Origin: Hyphomonas sp. UBA5111
GTDB lineage: Bacteria > Pseudomonadota > Alphaproteobacteria > Caulobacterales > Hyphomonadaceae
Assembly (NCBI GenBank): GCA_002414505.1
Contig: DHZF01000157.1
Span: 305-54,665 of the forward strand
Length of the DNA: 54,361 nt
Direction: 5' to 3'
In this document: piece by piece, positions 43,902-52,929 of the stretch
Numbering within the stretch: position 1 is the first letter of the stretch
Layout: each line of letters begins with the position of its first letter
Notes under the pieces: generated by a model
Told to the model about the DNA's origin: nothing
The model's input: the letters and a program-made list of their open reading frames with translations, nothing else
Database searches by the model: none
Translations under genes and position numbers: made by a program

Positions 43902-45722
43902 ATGCCAGATGATCAACGTATGACAGCTAAAAAACCCCGCAAAGCCAAACGCTCTGATCCCAAAAAGAAAGCGTCCAAGAGCGCCCGCCGGGCGCAATCA
44001 AGGCCGGAGTCCGCAAAGCCCATTCAAGCCTCGTCCCGGCCCAGCCTGCCAGACGCCGCTGCTTATGGGGTTGATCTCATGCAGAGACAAACTCTGTTCT
44101 TTGACGCGTTGCGCCAGCGCGCCAACACAATGCTCGCCCATGAGCGAGACGGCATGCCACCTGTCTTGAAGTTCAAGTATGAGCTCGTGGCGGACGCAGC
44201 GACATTTGAACCTGCGTGCAATTATCAACTTCTAAAAATACTCGAGATTGGCGATATCTGCCTCGACGATTGTCTTGATCCAGACAAACCACCCGTGATC
44301 ATTATCGATCCCCGCGCGGGTCATGGCCCCGGCATTGGCGGATTCAAAGACGATTCTGAAGTCGGCATCGCTCTACATGAAGGCTACCCCGTATACTTCG
44401 TCGTGTTCACGCCTGACCCTGTTTCCGGTCAAACGCTAGCCGATGTGTTGGCGGGCCTGCGCCAGTTTGTAGAACTCGTGGCCGAGCGACATGATGGCGA
44501 GGCGCCAGTGCTCTATGGCAATTGCCAAGGCGGATGGGCGGCGGCACTTCTGGCGGCTGATTGCGAAGGCCTTGCCGGACCGATTGTGATGAACGGGTCA
44601 CCGCTCTCCTATTGGGCCGGTGAACCCGGTGCCAATCCGATGCGGCTTGCGGCAGGATTCCTCGGAGGGGCCTGGATCAATCACTTCTTGTCTGATCTCG
44701 GAAATGGCCGGTTCGATGGCGCCTGGCTGGTCCAGAATTTCGAAACCCTCAAACCTGAAGGGGCAATCTTCCGGAAATATGCCGATCTGTTTGAAAACGT
44801 CGATACAGCCGCCGACAGGTTCCTGGATTTCGAGCGTTGGTGGGGCGGCTTCTACCGCCTGAGCCGCGAAGAGATTCTTGCGATTGTCGAAAACCTCTTT
44901 ATCGGCAACCGGCTTGAAAAAGGTCTGGTGAAACTCGGGGCCCATTGTGAGATTGATTTAAAACAGATCCGCAATCCTCTCGTCATCTTCGCCTCACATG
45001 GCGACAATATCACCCCGCCACATCAGGCACTTGGTTGGATCCCAGCGGTTTATGAGACGACCGAGGCACTCATCGCAGCCGATCAACGCATTGTCTATCT
45101 GATCAATCAACATGCCGGGCATCTCGGCATCTTTGTATCTGCGAGTGTCGCGCGCCTCGAACATCGCGCGATGCTGGAAAACCTTTCCGATATCGAAGCG
45201 CTGGAGCCTGGGCTCTATGAAATGAGGATCGATAATCCGACCGGCGATCCTGATTGCGACCACGACCAGTACATTGTGCGGTTTGAACCCCGCCGGGTTG
45301 AGGACCTGGTATTCGAAACCCAGCCTGAGGCATTTGAGCGTGTCGGGCGTCTGTCGGCGCAATTGGAGACGGCTTATTCGAACTTCGCCAGCCCGTGGGT
45401 GCGCGCCTGGTCTAATCCGGTCACAGCAGAGCTTATGAAATGGTCTCATCCGATGCGGGTGACACGCTACATGTTCTCAGAACGGTTCAATCCAGCTATG
45501 GCGATGACCGCCGCGTTTGCACCCATGGTTCGCGCCAATCGAAAGGCTGTCAATGAGGACAATCGCTTTCGCACAGCTGAAAAGATGGGCGTCGACTGGA
45601 TCGAGACCGGCCTGACCCGCATGCGCGAGTCTCGCGATGCCGCATCCGAACTGGCCTTCAGCTGGCTCTATGACTGGCCCGTATTGCCTGAACCTATAAA
45701 GGACGAGGCGGCAAAGAAATGA
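43902..45722 (+). CDS. DUF3141 protein with PHA-synthase-like triad
   Basis: A 606-residue alpha/beta-hydrolase-fold protein of the DUF3141 family, annotated in places as PHA-synthase-like. A Lys/Arg/Ser-rich N-terminus (about 45 residues) precedes the domain. The nucleophile elbow reads LYGNCQGGWAA, that is G-x-C-x-G-G as in PhaC, with Cys instead of Ser; SHGDNITPPH and HAGHLGIF supply the Asp and His of a PhaC-like triad. Polyester synthesis or breakdown is the inferred role. It is coupled by ATGA to acetate kinase. Confidence 0.8.
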   Translation: MPDDQRMTAKKPRKAKRSDPKKKASKSARRAQSRPESAKPIQASSRPSLPDAAAYGVDLMQRQTLFFDALRQRANTMLAHERDGMPPVLKFKYELVADAATFEPACNYQLLKILEIGDICLDDCLDPDKPPVIIIDPRAGHGPGIGGFKDDSEVGIALHEGYPVYFVVFTPDPVSGQTLADVLAGLRQFVELVAERHDGEAPVLYGNCQGGWAAALLAADCEGLAGPIVMNGSPLSYWAGEPGANPMRLAAGFLGGAWINHFLSDLGNGRFDGAWLVQNFETLKPEGAIFRKYADLFENVDTAADRFLDFERWWGGFYRLSREEILAIVENLFIGNRLEKGLVKLGAHCEIDLKQIRNPLVIFASHGDNITPPHQALGWIPAVYETTEALIAADQRIVYLINQHAGHLGIFVSASVARLEHRAMLENLSDIEALEPGLYEMRIDNPTGDPDCDHDQYIVRFEPRRVEDLVFETQPEAFERVGRLSAQLETAYSNFASPWVRAWSNPVTAELMKWSHPMRVTRYMFSERFNPAMAMTAAFAPMVRANRKAVNEDNRFRTAEKMGVDWIETGLTRMRESRDAASELAFSWLYDWPVLPEPIKDEAAKK

Positions 45723-46954
45723 GCGCCCTCGACACCCCCCAGCGCGAAAGTCATCGCGTCCTCACCGTCAATAGCGGGTCTTCAAGCCTGAAAATCGCGC
45801 TCTTCCGGGTCGGAAACGACGTGGTCAAGACAATGTCGGGCGCCGTCACCGGCATTGGCGCATCAGAGGCGAGAATGTCAGCTGAGACCGCTTATGGCGA
45901 CACACTTTGGGACGAACGCACCTGCTGCATCAACCACCCCGTTGCGCTGGAAACCTTCTTTCATGAGATGGCCGCTCATGTCGATCTCGGCGGAATTTCT
46001 GCTGTCGGACACCGGGTTGTGCATGGCGGCCCGCATTATACCAGCGCCCAGCGCCTGACGCCCAAGGTTGAGGCCGATCTCCGCAAACTGATCCCATTGG
46101 CGCCGCTGCACATGCCTGCCAATCTTGACGGTATTGTCGCCGCGCGCCTGCGTTTACCGAATGCGTTACACTATGCCTGCTTCGATACGAGCTTTCATTC
46201 AGACATGCCGATCGCGGCTCAGCGCACGGGATTGCCGCCCGAGATGGAAGACCCATTCATCCGTCGTTTCGGCTTTCACGGTCTCTCTTATGCATTCATC
46301 GTCGACGATCTCGCCGCGCGCGCTGGTCAGGCGGTGTCCCGGCAGCGCCTGCTCGTTGCCCATCTCGGTGCCGGCGCAAGTATGGCCGCCATCGAGAATC
46401 GCCAAACCATAGACACGAGCATGGGGTTCTCGGCGCTTGCCGGACTGCCCATGGCGACCCGTAGCGGTGACGTCGATCCCGGATTGCTGTTACACCTCAT
46501 CATCGAGAAAGGCTGGGCGCCATCTGTCTTGCGCGACCAATTGTATCTTGGGGCGGGTTTGCTGGGGCTTTCAGGTCTAAGCGGCGATGTGAAAACTCTG
46601 CTCAAATCACAAGACCCAAATGCAAGCGAAGCACTTGCGCAGTTTGCCTATCAAGCGCGCAAGCAAGCCGGCGCCCTGATTGCCGCCATGGGCGGCGTTG
46701 ACCGGATCATATTTACCGGCGGGGTTGGCGAACACGCCCCATCGATCCGGGCCGCGATATGCCAGCCGCTTAGCGATCTCTACAAAATCAAATTTGACGC
46801 GGCCGCAAATGATCGCGGCGAAGCGTGCATTTCAAAGCCGGACAGCGGCGTGATTGTCGAAACGGTTCACACGGACGAAGCCATGATGATTGCCCGTCAT
46901 GGGCGCGAAATGTTTGAAGCCGCGCCAGCGCAGATGAAGCGGCGAGCCTCATGA
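45719..46954 (+). CDS. ackA: Acetate/propionate kinase
   Basis: A 411-residue acetate kinase, forming ATP from acetyl phosphate. Motifs are complete: VLTVNSGSSSLKIALF, GHRVVHGG, FDTSFHSDMP, FGFHGLSY, AHLGAGASMAAI and DTSMGFSALAGLPMATRSGDVDPG. Length is normal. It overlaps both neighbours by four bases, pairing it with the phosphate acyltransferase next. Confidence 0.93.
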   Translation: MSALDTPQRESHRVLTVNSGSSSLKIALFRVGNDVVKTMSGAVTGIGASEARMSAETAYGDTLWDERTCCINHPVALETFFHEMAAHVDLGGISAVGHRVVHGGPHYTSAQRLTPKVEADLRKLIPLAPLHMPANLDGIVAARLRLPNALHYACFDTSFHSDMPIAAQRTGLPPEMEDPFIRRFGFHGLSYAFIVDDLAARAGQAVSRQRLLVAHLGAGASMAAIENRQTIDTSMGFSALAGLPMATRSGDVDPGLLLHLIIEKGWAPSVLRDQLYLGAGLLGLSGLSGDVKTLLKSQDPNASEALAQFAYQARKQAGALIAAMGGVDRIIFTGGVGEHAPSIRAAICQPLSDLYKIKFDAAANDRGEACISKPDSGVIVETVHTDEAMMIARHGREMFEAAPAQMKRRAS

Positions 46955-48015
46955 CGGGTTTTCGAGACTTCGTCGCTCTGCAAACCGCTGCCGACGCCGG
47001 CCCGCCGGTCAAGGTCGCCATTGTCTGTGCGGCGCAACGTGAGGTTTTAATCGCCGCCGATACGGCGTTCAAGCGCGGCTGGATCCATCCCATTCTCATC
47101 GGCGATCCGGATGCCATAAAGGCCGAAGCCGAGGCGGCAAATCTCACATTCCATCCCGATCAAGTCTTGCCGGCCTGGAGTGAGACAGAGGCGGCCCAGC
47201 GCGCCGCCAGCTTGCTTCGATCAGGCAGCACGCACGCCGCAATGAAGGGCCTTATCCATACTGACATCTTGTTGAAAGCATTGCTCAATGCCAGCGCTGG
47301 CCTACGTCAGCCGGGCACGCGGGTCAGCCATGTCTTTCTGGCCGATATTCCAGCCTATCCGAAACTGCTTGCGATTAGCGACGCGGCGGTCAATATCGCC
47401 CCGGATCTCAGCGCGAAAGCCGCTATCCTGCAGCACGCGATCGATCTTATGGCGTCTATTGGCGTCGATCTGCCGAAAGCCGCCATTCTGTCTGCGGTTG
47501 AGACCGTCAACCCGCTGATCAGCTCCAGCCTCGATGCCGCGGCACTCTCGGTCATGTCCCTGCGCGGTCAGGTGCGCGGCGCAGTCGTTGACGGACCGCT
47601 CGCCTTTGACAACGCAATTTCGCTTAAAGCCGCGGAAATCAAAGGCATTGCCTCGCCTGTGGCTGGGGATGCCGACATCCTGCTCGTGCCAGATCTCGTT
47701 TCTGGCAATATTCTGGCTAAGAGTCTGGAATACATGGCTGACGCCACGCTGGCCGGTCTCGTCCTCGGGCTGAACGCCCCCATCGTCTTGCCATCGCGCG
47801 CCGATCCGGTGGACGCACGGCTCGCAGGTCTGGCGCTGGCGCGCCTTAGCCTGGCCGCCAAGGCGCGCGAATCCGCGCCGCAAGACAAAGCGCCTGTGTG
47901 GCCGGTACATGCAACGCGCAGCTCTCCAATGCCAGAAGTCGATTGCTGCCCGCCCAGCGATCCCACGCCAACCTCCCCCACATCACTCAATGGAGGCGCT
48001 CATGCCGAGCCCTGA
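46951..48015 (+). CDS. Phosphate acetyl/butyryltransferase
   Basis: A 354-residue phosphate acyltransferase that converts acyl-CoA to acyl phosphate for the kinase upstream. Typical stretches are KVAIVCAAQREVLIAAD, AAMKGLIHTDILLKAL, RVSHVFLADIPAYPKLLAISDAAVNIAPD and ADILLVPDLVSGNILAKSLEYMADA, the last strongly conserved in phosphotransacetylase/butyrylase. The C-terminal 40 residues (Pro, Ser, Cys-rich) look unstructured and unusual for the family. Whether acetyl-CoA, propionyl-CoA or butyryl-CoA is preferred is unclear. Confidence 0.9.
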   Translation: MTGFRDFVALQTAADAGPPVKVAIVCAAQREVLIAADTAFKRGWIHPILIGDPDAIKAEAEAANLTFHPDQVLPAWSETEAAQRAASLLRSGSTHAAMKGLIHTDILLKALLNASAGLRQPGTRVSHVFLADIPAYPKLLAISDAAVNIAPDLSAKAAILQHAIDLMASIGVDLPKAAILSAVETVNPLISSSLDAAALSVMSLRGQVRGAVVDGPLAFDNAISLKAAEIKGIASPVAGDADILLVPDLVSGNILAKSLEYMADATLAGLVLGLNAPIVLPSRADPVDARLAGLALARLSLAAKARESAPQDKAPVWPVHATRSSPMPEVDCCPPSDPTPTSPTSLNGGAHAEP

Positions 48016-49192
48016 TCCTGTTATCTGCGCGCCCGTGCGCACCGCCATCGGCGCCTTTGGCGGCAGCCTGAAAAATGTCCCGGCGTCCGATCTTGGCGCG
48101 ATCGCGATCAAGGCCGCTCTGGAACGGGCAGGACTTGCACCGGATCGGGTCGATGCCGTTATTATGGGCCAGGTTCTGCAAGCCGGCACCGGAATGAACC
48201 CGGCGCGTCAGGCAGCGATAGGTGCGGGTCTTCCTGTCAACGTCCCCGCGATGACGGTCAACCGGGTCTGCGGATCCGGCGCACAAGCGATCATAACCGC
48301 CGCGCAAGACGTCATGCTTAGCCACGCGGCGTGCGCCGTCGCCGGCGGCATGGAGAATATGGACCAAGCCCCGTTTCTGCTTGGCAAAGCGCGCTATGGC
48401 TATCGCCTTGGCGACGGAGCGCTGATTGACAGCCTCCTGAATGACGGGCTGAACGATGCCTTTTCCGGCGAGCATTCCGGCTGGCATACCGAAGACTTAG
48501 CCGAACAGAACCAAATCAGCCGCGCTGCGCAGGATGCCTGGGCGCTGCGTTCGCAAAGCCGGTTCTCGAAAGCCCAGAGTGACGGTCTTTTCGACGCCGA
48601 GATTGTGCCCGTTGAGATGAAAACCCGTAAAGGGATTTCGGTATTCGATCGGGACGAGCACAATCGCCCGGATACGACTCTAGACAGTCTTGCGCATCTG
48701 AAGCCGGCCTTCCGAGAGCATGGAACGATCACAGCCGGGAATGCTCCCGGATTGAACGCGGGCGCTGCTGCAATGATCGTTGCTGACCGGGCCTGGGCAG
48801 AGACAAACCAGCTGCAGCCTGCGGTCCGGATTGCCGGCATGGGCGTCGGCGCCGTCGAACCCGGACTGTTCGGCCTTGGTCCTGTACCTGCTGTGAAACA
48901 GGCATTGGAGCGGGCCGCCTGGCCACTTGCATCGGTGGAACGGGTCGAAATTAACGAGGCCTTCGCGGCCATTGCCGTCGCTTTGGTCGGCGAGCTGGGA
49001 TTCTCCGAGGACATAGTGAATGTCGAGGGCGGCGCCATTGCACATGGCCATCCAATCGGCGCGACGGGCGCTGTTCTGTCCGTACGGCTGATCCATGCCA
49101 TGCAACGAGACAATCTTAAGCGCGGCATCGTCACCCTCTGCATTGGCGGCGGACAGGGCGTCGCGCTCGCGCTCGAACGTATCCCATCCTGA
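48002..49192 (+). CDS. Acetyl-CoA acyltransferase (thiolase)
   Basis: A 396-residue thiolase II fold enzyme. Active-site Cys is in NRVCGSGAQAI, with NEAFA, the His in GGAIAHGHPIGATGA and the second Cys in LCIGGGQG. It either condenses two acetyl-CoA (first step towards PHB) or cleaves ketoacyl-CoA. The ATG at 48002 has GGAGG five bases before it and overlaps the acyltransferase end by 14 bases. In context it may feed acyl-CoA to the Pta-Ack ATP route during polymer breakdown. Confidence 0.92.
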   Translation: MPSPDPVICAPVRTAIGAFGGSLKNVPASDLGAIAIKAALERAGLAPDRVDAVIMGQVLQAGTGMNPARQAAIGAGLPVNVPAMTVNRVCGSGAQAIITAAQDVMLSHAACAVAGGMENMDQAPFLLGKARYGYRLGDGALIDSLLNDGLNDAFSGEHSGWHTEDLAEQNQISRAAQDAWALRSQSRFSKAQSDGLFDAEIVPVEMKTRKGISVFDRDEHNRPDTTLDSLAHLKPAFREHGTITAGNAPGLNAGAAAMIVADRAWAETNQLQPAVRIAGMGVGAVEPGLFGLGPVPAVKQALERAAWPLASVERVEINEAFAAIAVALVGELGFSEDIVNVEGGAIAHGHPIGATGAVLSVRLIHAMQRDNLKRGIVTLCIGGGQGVALALERIPS

Positions 49193-49239
49193 CCCGGCGC
49201 ATCTCCCCCCAACTGCCCCGACGCCGGTTAACAGGGAAC

Positions 49240-49273
49240 GCCGTCTCTCACGATTGCCTCCGTGAGGGACGGC
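49240..49273 (+). terminator. Strong hairpin between thiolase and fabI genes
   Basis: GCCGTCTCTCACG at 49240-49252 pairs with CGTGAGGGACGGC at 49261-49273 with one T-G wobble and an eight-base loop. GGCTTTGG follows. It is a terminator for the DUF3141-to-thiolase unit or a leader structure 36 bases before the fabI start. Confidence 0.6.
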
Positions 49274-49309
49274 GGCTTTGGCTGCGTATTATTCTGCAAG
49301 GAGCTGGAT

Positions 49310-50098
49310 GTGAGCACACCCGATTGTGATCTTCGCGGAAAAACCGCACTGATTGTCGGCATTGCGAATAGTGATAGTCTGGCCTGGGCGGCGGCCACGT
49401 CCCTTCGCGGTGCAGGCGCGCGCCTGGCGATCACCTATTTGAACGAGAAGGCTCGCCCGCATGTTGAACCTTTAGCGAGAAAGGCAGATGCAGATCTCAT
49501 TCTCGAATGCGATGTCACCAAACCTGGATCGCTGGACGCTGTCTTCGACGCGGTCGCAGCAAAATGGGATCGGCTTGATCTTGTCTTTCACGGGATTGCA
49601 AGTGCGCCAAAATCTGATCTTCAGGGGCGTTTGACAGACTGTTCGGCCGACGGTTTCGCAGCCGCCATGACGGTGTCTTGCTATTCGCTCCTTCATATGG
49701 CGCGGCGGGCTGAACCATTAATGCGACGCGGCGGCTCTCTGATCACGCTCAGTTTCTATGGCTCAGAAAAAGTCGTTGATCACTATAATGTCATGGGCCC
49801 GGTCAAAGCTGCGCTTGAAAGCGCTGTACGCTACCTTGCCCATGAGCTCGGACCCGCCGGCATCCGCGTCAATGCCATTTCCGCCGGACCCGTTGCGACA
49901 AGAGCCGCGTCTGGCCTCACCCATTTCGAAGAATTGCTAAACGAGGCCGCAGCCAAATCACCGCTGCGACGAACAATCGATGCCAGCGAAGTCGGAAAAG
50001 CGGCTTTGTTTTTGGCCAGCGATCTGTCCAGCGGCGTGACCGGTGAAATCGTTCATGTCGATGCCGGGTTCCATATCGATGGCATGATTTTTCATTGA
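49310..50098 (+). CDS. fabI: Enoyl-ACP reductase FabI
   Basis: A 262-residue short-chain dehydrogenase-type enoyl-ACP reductase. The NADH site is TALIVGIANSDSLAWAAA, and the catalytic Tyr-x6-Lys is YNVMGPVK, typical of FabI. FHGIASA and SAGPVATRAASGL also match. GTG 49310 is chosen since AAGGAG stands six bases before it. Being beside acyl metabolism genes and not in a fatty-acid cluster, it is probably an extra copy used in this pathway or under stress. Confidence 0.9.
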   Translation: MSTPDCDLRGKTALIVGIANSDSLAWAAATSLRGAGARLAITYLNEKARPHVEPLARKADADLILECDVTKPGSLDAVFDAVAAKWDRLDLVFHGIASAPKSDLQGRLTDCSADGFAAAMTVSCYSLLHMARRAEPLMRRGGSLITLSFYGSEKVVDHYNVMGPVKAALESAVRYLAHELGPAGIRVNAISAGPVATRAASGLTHFEELLNEAAAKSPLRRTIDASEVGKAALFLASDLSSGVTGEIVHVDAGFHIDGMIFH

Positions 50099-50109
50099 GA
50101 AGAGAAACG

Positions 50110-50319
50110 ATGATGACCGTAGAAGACCCTGTTTGCCGCAACACGATCCCCCTCGAAAACGCTCACGCGTCAGAGGAATATGGTGGATGGGCCTATTTCT
50201 TTTGCTCTAACCGTTGCCACACAGCTTTCAAACTAAATCCCGAACGCTATGCAGACGCGCGCATTCCCGCCGCCTTCAGCGCGCCGAGCGACGCCTCTCA
50301 CCCATCCCGCAAAGCATGA
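50110..50319 (+). CDS. YHS-domain metal-binding protein
   Basis: A 69-residue protein with one YHS domain: DPVCRNTI, then GGWAYFFCSNRCHTAF and a PERY end, three Cys that bind copper or another metal. It sits just before a copper ATPase, and such small YHS proteins often deliver or sense metal for these pumps. Two adjacent ATGs (50110 and 50113) can start it, preceded by GAGAAGAG. The C-terminal 20 residues are Ala/Ser-rich and without structure. Confidence 0.8.
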   Translation: MMTVEDPVCRNTIPLENAHASEEYGGWAYFFCSNRCHTAFKLNPERYADARIPAAFSAPSDASHPSRKA

Positions 50320-50343
50320 CTTAGCAGACAAAGACCCTCCACC

Positions 50344-52392
50344 ATGGATCACTCCACCCACGCCCCCCTCTCTCGCCACGCGCCTCATGCCGGTCACGGA
50401 CAGAAAAAAACGGACCCGCATGGCGGCCACGACCATGAAGGCATGATTGCCGATTATCGCCGGCGGTTTTGGGTTGTGCTGGTGGCCACGATCCCCATCC
50501 TCGCTTTGGCGCCGATGATCCAAGGCTGGCTTGGCCTCGAAGATGCCTTGCGGTTTCCGGGTGACCGTTATGTGCTGGCAGGGCTTTCAAGTCTTGTTTT
50601 CTTCTATGGCGGTTGGCCGTTCCTGAAAGGGTTTTTGCAAGAGATCACCGCCCGCGACATCGGTATGATGACGCTGATTTCGGTCGCGATTACGGCTGCT
50701 TACGCCTATTCCATCGGCATGGTCGCAATCGGCAGTGATGAGACCTTTTTTTGGGAGCTCGCAACCCTGATTGCGGTGATGTTGCTCGGGCACTGGATCG
50801 AGATGAAATCGGTGCTTGGCGCTGGGCGCGCCTTGGAAAAACTTGCAAGCCTGATGCCGGATGAAGCCCACCTGGTGGCGGATGACGGCAGCGTAATCGA
50901 TGTGTCCGTTTCGACACTGAAAGGCGGCGAACATCTTCTGATCAAGCCAGGCGAGAAAGTCCCAGCTGACGGGATCATTGTCAGGGGCGAGTCGTCTCTC
51001 AATGAATCCATGCTCACCGGCGAGTCCAAGCCGATTTTCAAGACCGTGGAGACCGAAGTGATCGGCGGATCAATCAATGGCGAAGGTTCGCTAACAATCC
51101 GGGTCGACAAGACCGGTGATGAGACTTTCCTGTCGAGCGTCATCAAGCTGGTTAAGGAAGCCCAAGCCAGCAAATCCAAAACCCAGGATCTCGCCAACAC
51201 GGCGGCCAAGTGGCTGACTTTTATCGCACTTGGCGGAGGCCTATCGACCGTCTTGTTCTGGACCCTGTTCACCGATCAGGGATTTGGGTTTGCTATGGCG
51301 CGCGCCGTTACCGTGATGGTCATCGCCTGCCCGCACGCGCTTGGTTTGGCTGTGCCGCTTGTGGTTGCGCGCTCGACCGCGATCGCGGCCACCAATGGAT
51401 TGCTCATTCGGGATCGGACGGCATTCGAAGAAGCGCGCAACATCAATGCCATCATTTTCGACAAAACCGGCACGCTGACCAAGGGCGAGTTTGGGATCAC
51501 CGATACGCTTGTTTTTGATACGACATTCACTGAGAGCGATATCGTCGCCTACGCGGCGTCTATTGAAGCTCATTCTGAACACCCAATCGCCCAGGGGATC
51601 GTTCGCGATGCGCCGCAGGCATGGGGTGTCGACAAGTTTAAGGCGATCCCTGGCAAAGGTGCAGAAGGCCTCGTTAAGGACCGCGACGTGAAAGTCGTCA
51701 GCCCCGGCTATTTGCGCGACCAGGGTCTTGAAATGGATGATCCCCGGTTCGAAACCCTGAGCGCGCAGGGCAAGACAGTCGTCTTCGTGCTCATTGATGA
51801 CAAGCTCGCTGGCGCAATCGCGCTGGCCGATATCATTCGTGAGGAATCGGCGAAAGCCATCCTGATGCTTCAGGCCATGGGCATTCAGTGCATCATGCTG
51901 ACCGGCGACAATCAACAGGTGGCAGAATGGGTCGGTCAGGAAATCGGCCTCGACGAAGTGATTGCCGAAGTCCTGCCAGAAGAAAAAGCCGCTAAAGTCC
52001 GTGAAGTTCAGTCCCGCGGTCTGATCGTGGCGATGACCGGCGATGGCGTGAACGATGCGCCGGCGCTGGCTCAAGCGAATGTCGGGATCGCAATCGGTGC
52101 AGGCACGGATGTCGCGATCGAAACCGCCGACATTATTCTTGTTCGGTCCAGCCCGTCTGATGTCGTGGCGATCATCGAGTTGGCTCGCGCGACTTACAAT
52201 AAAATGATGCAAAACCTCGCTTGGGCGACCGGCTATAACACGTTCGCCATTCCAGCGGCGGCGGGGGTGTTTTTCCCCTGGGGCGTCATTCTCACACCCG
52301 CGCTTGGCGCCGTGTTCATGTCGGCGAGCACCGTGATCTGCGCAATCAATGCGCAACTCCTTAAACTGTCTCGATCGCGGGTGTCGGCATGA
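50344..52392 (+). CDS. CopB-type copper P-type ATPase (CPH)
   Basis: A 682-residue P1B-ATPase. The N-terminus is His-rich ([26 protein letters not shown]) without Cys domains. The membrane metal site is CPHALG near residue 328, marking the P1B-3 (CopB, Cu(II)/Ag) group and different from the CPC pump at 12307. DKTGT is near 372, HPIAQG near 420 and GDGVNDAP near 565. It follows the YHS gene by 24 bases and overlaps the next gene. In bacteria this class exports copper and can serve cytochrome oxidase assembly. Confidence 0.93.
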   Translation: MDHSTHAPLSRHAPHAGHGQKKTDPHGGHDHEGMIADYRRRFWVVLVATIPILALAPMIQGWLGLEDALRFPGDRYVLAGLSSLVFFYGGWPFLKGFLQEITARDIGMMTLISVAITAAYAYSIGMVAIGSDETFFWELATLIAVMLLGHWIEMKSVLGAGRALEKLASLMPDEAHLVADDGSVIDVSVSTLKGGEHLLIKPGEKVPADGIIVRGESSLNESMLTGESKPIFKTVETEVIGGSINGEGSLTIRVDKTGDETFLSSVIKLVKEAQASKSKTQDLANTAAKWLTFIALGGGLSTVLFWTLFTDQGFGFAMARAVTVMVIACPHALGLAVPLVVARSTAIAATNGLLIRDRTAFEEARNINAIIFDKTGTLTKGEFGITDTLVFDTTFTESDIVAYAASIEAHSEHPIAQGIVRDAPQAWGVDKFKAIPGKGAEGLVKDRDVKVVSPGYLRDQGLEMDDPRFETLSAQGKTVVFVLIDDKLAGAIALADIIREESAKAILMLQAMGIQCIMLTGDNQQVAEWVGQEIGLDEVIAEVLPEEKAAKVREVQSRGLIVAMTGDGVNDAPALAQANVGIAIGAGTDVAIETADIILVRSSPSDVVAIIELARATYNKMMQNLAWATGYNTFAIPAAAGVFFPWGVILTPALGAVFMSASTVICAINAQLLKLSRSRVSA

Positions 52393-52619
52393 CAGTGCGA
52401 GGTGTTGTTCCGGGTTTCGGGTTTTTGACGCTCTGCTTGAGGGCGCTCAGCATCGGAGCGCTCCTGCTCCTGGTCCTGGATCATGCCGGGCATTTGAGCT
52501 GGCAATATTGGCTGTTGATCGTTTTTATTTTTGCGGCGCAGCTCATCGGGTTGAGGCCTTCAGGCCGGAGCCGCGTATCAAACCCATCATCTTCATCCCG
52601 CGGATCCCGTCCGTTCTGA
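52389..52619 (+). CDS. Small membrane protein after the CopB-type ATPase
   Basis: A 76-residue protein with two short membrane segments (FLTLCLRALSIGALLLLVLDHAGH and YWLLIVFIFAAQLIGL) and a Ser/Arg-rich tail. It overlaps the ATPase stop by four bases, so it is coupled. I know no named family. Confidence 0.65.
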   Translation: MTVRGVVPGFGFLTLCLRALSIGALLLLVLDHAGHLSWQYWLLIVFIFAAQLIGLRPSGRSRVSNPSSSSRGSRPF

Positions 52620-52641
52620 CCCTGCTATAGGAGTATTCGCT

Positions 52642-52929
52642 ATGCACAACCATTCTGATCATGATGACCATCGGCCAAAAGGTGGACGCTTCTGGATGCC
52701 GCTCTTGGTGTTCGCCGGCGCGATCGGCTTCCTGTTACTCTTTGAACACCGCGCTCATATCCCCGGTGATGCGGTCTTCCTGGTCAGCTTCTTACTCCTT
52801 TGCGGTGTGATGCATCTATTCATGCACAGCTCGATGGGCGGACATGGAGGTCATGGGGGGCATGGCAATCACGAAGGCCAGAGCCCGTCCCAACTGGATG
52901 AGGATGATGACTGGAGGACACGGCGATGA
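52642..52929 (+). CDS. DUF2933 family membrane protein
   Basis: A 95-residue protein with two membrane segments (FWMPLLVFAGAIGFLLLFEHRAHI and DAVFLVSFLLLCGVMHLFMH) flanked by His-rich ends (HNHSDHDDH, GGHGGHGGHGNHEG). It matches DUF2933 proteins, which lie in copper and silver resistance operons. It overlaps the methyltransferase-like gene by four bases. Confidence 0.8.
   Translation: MHNHSDHDDHRPKGGRFWMPLLVFAGAIGFLLLFEHRAHIPGDAVFLVSFLLLCGVMHLFMHSSMGGHGGHGGHGNHEGQSPSQLDEDDDWRTRR

Noticed and set aside
48400..49212. A 270-residue minus-strand frame opposite the thiolase gene
   Set aside because: Shadow frame rich in Ser, Pro and Arg; the thiolase on the other strand has all catalytic motifs.
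51241..52356. A 371-residue minus-strand frame opposite the CopB-type ATPase
   Set aside because: Shadow of the ATPase; no start signals and no recognisable domain.
52840..52880. GGTCATGGGGGGCATGG repeats as regulatory sites
   Set aside because: They encode the GGHGGHGGHG tail of the DUF2933 protein.
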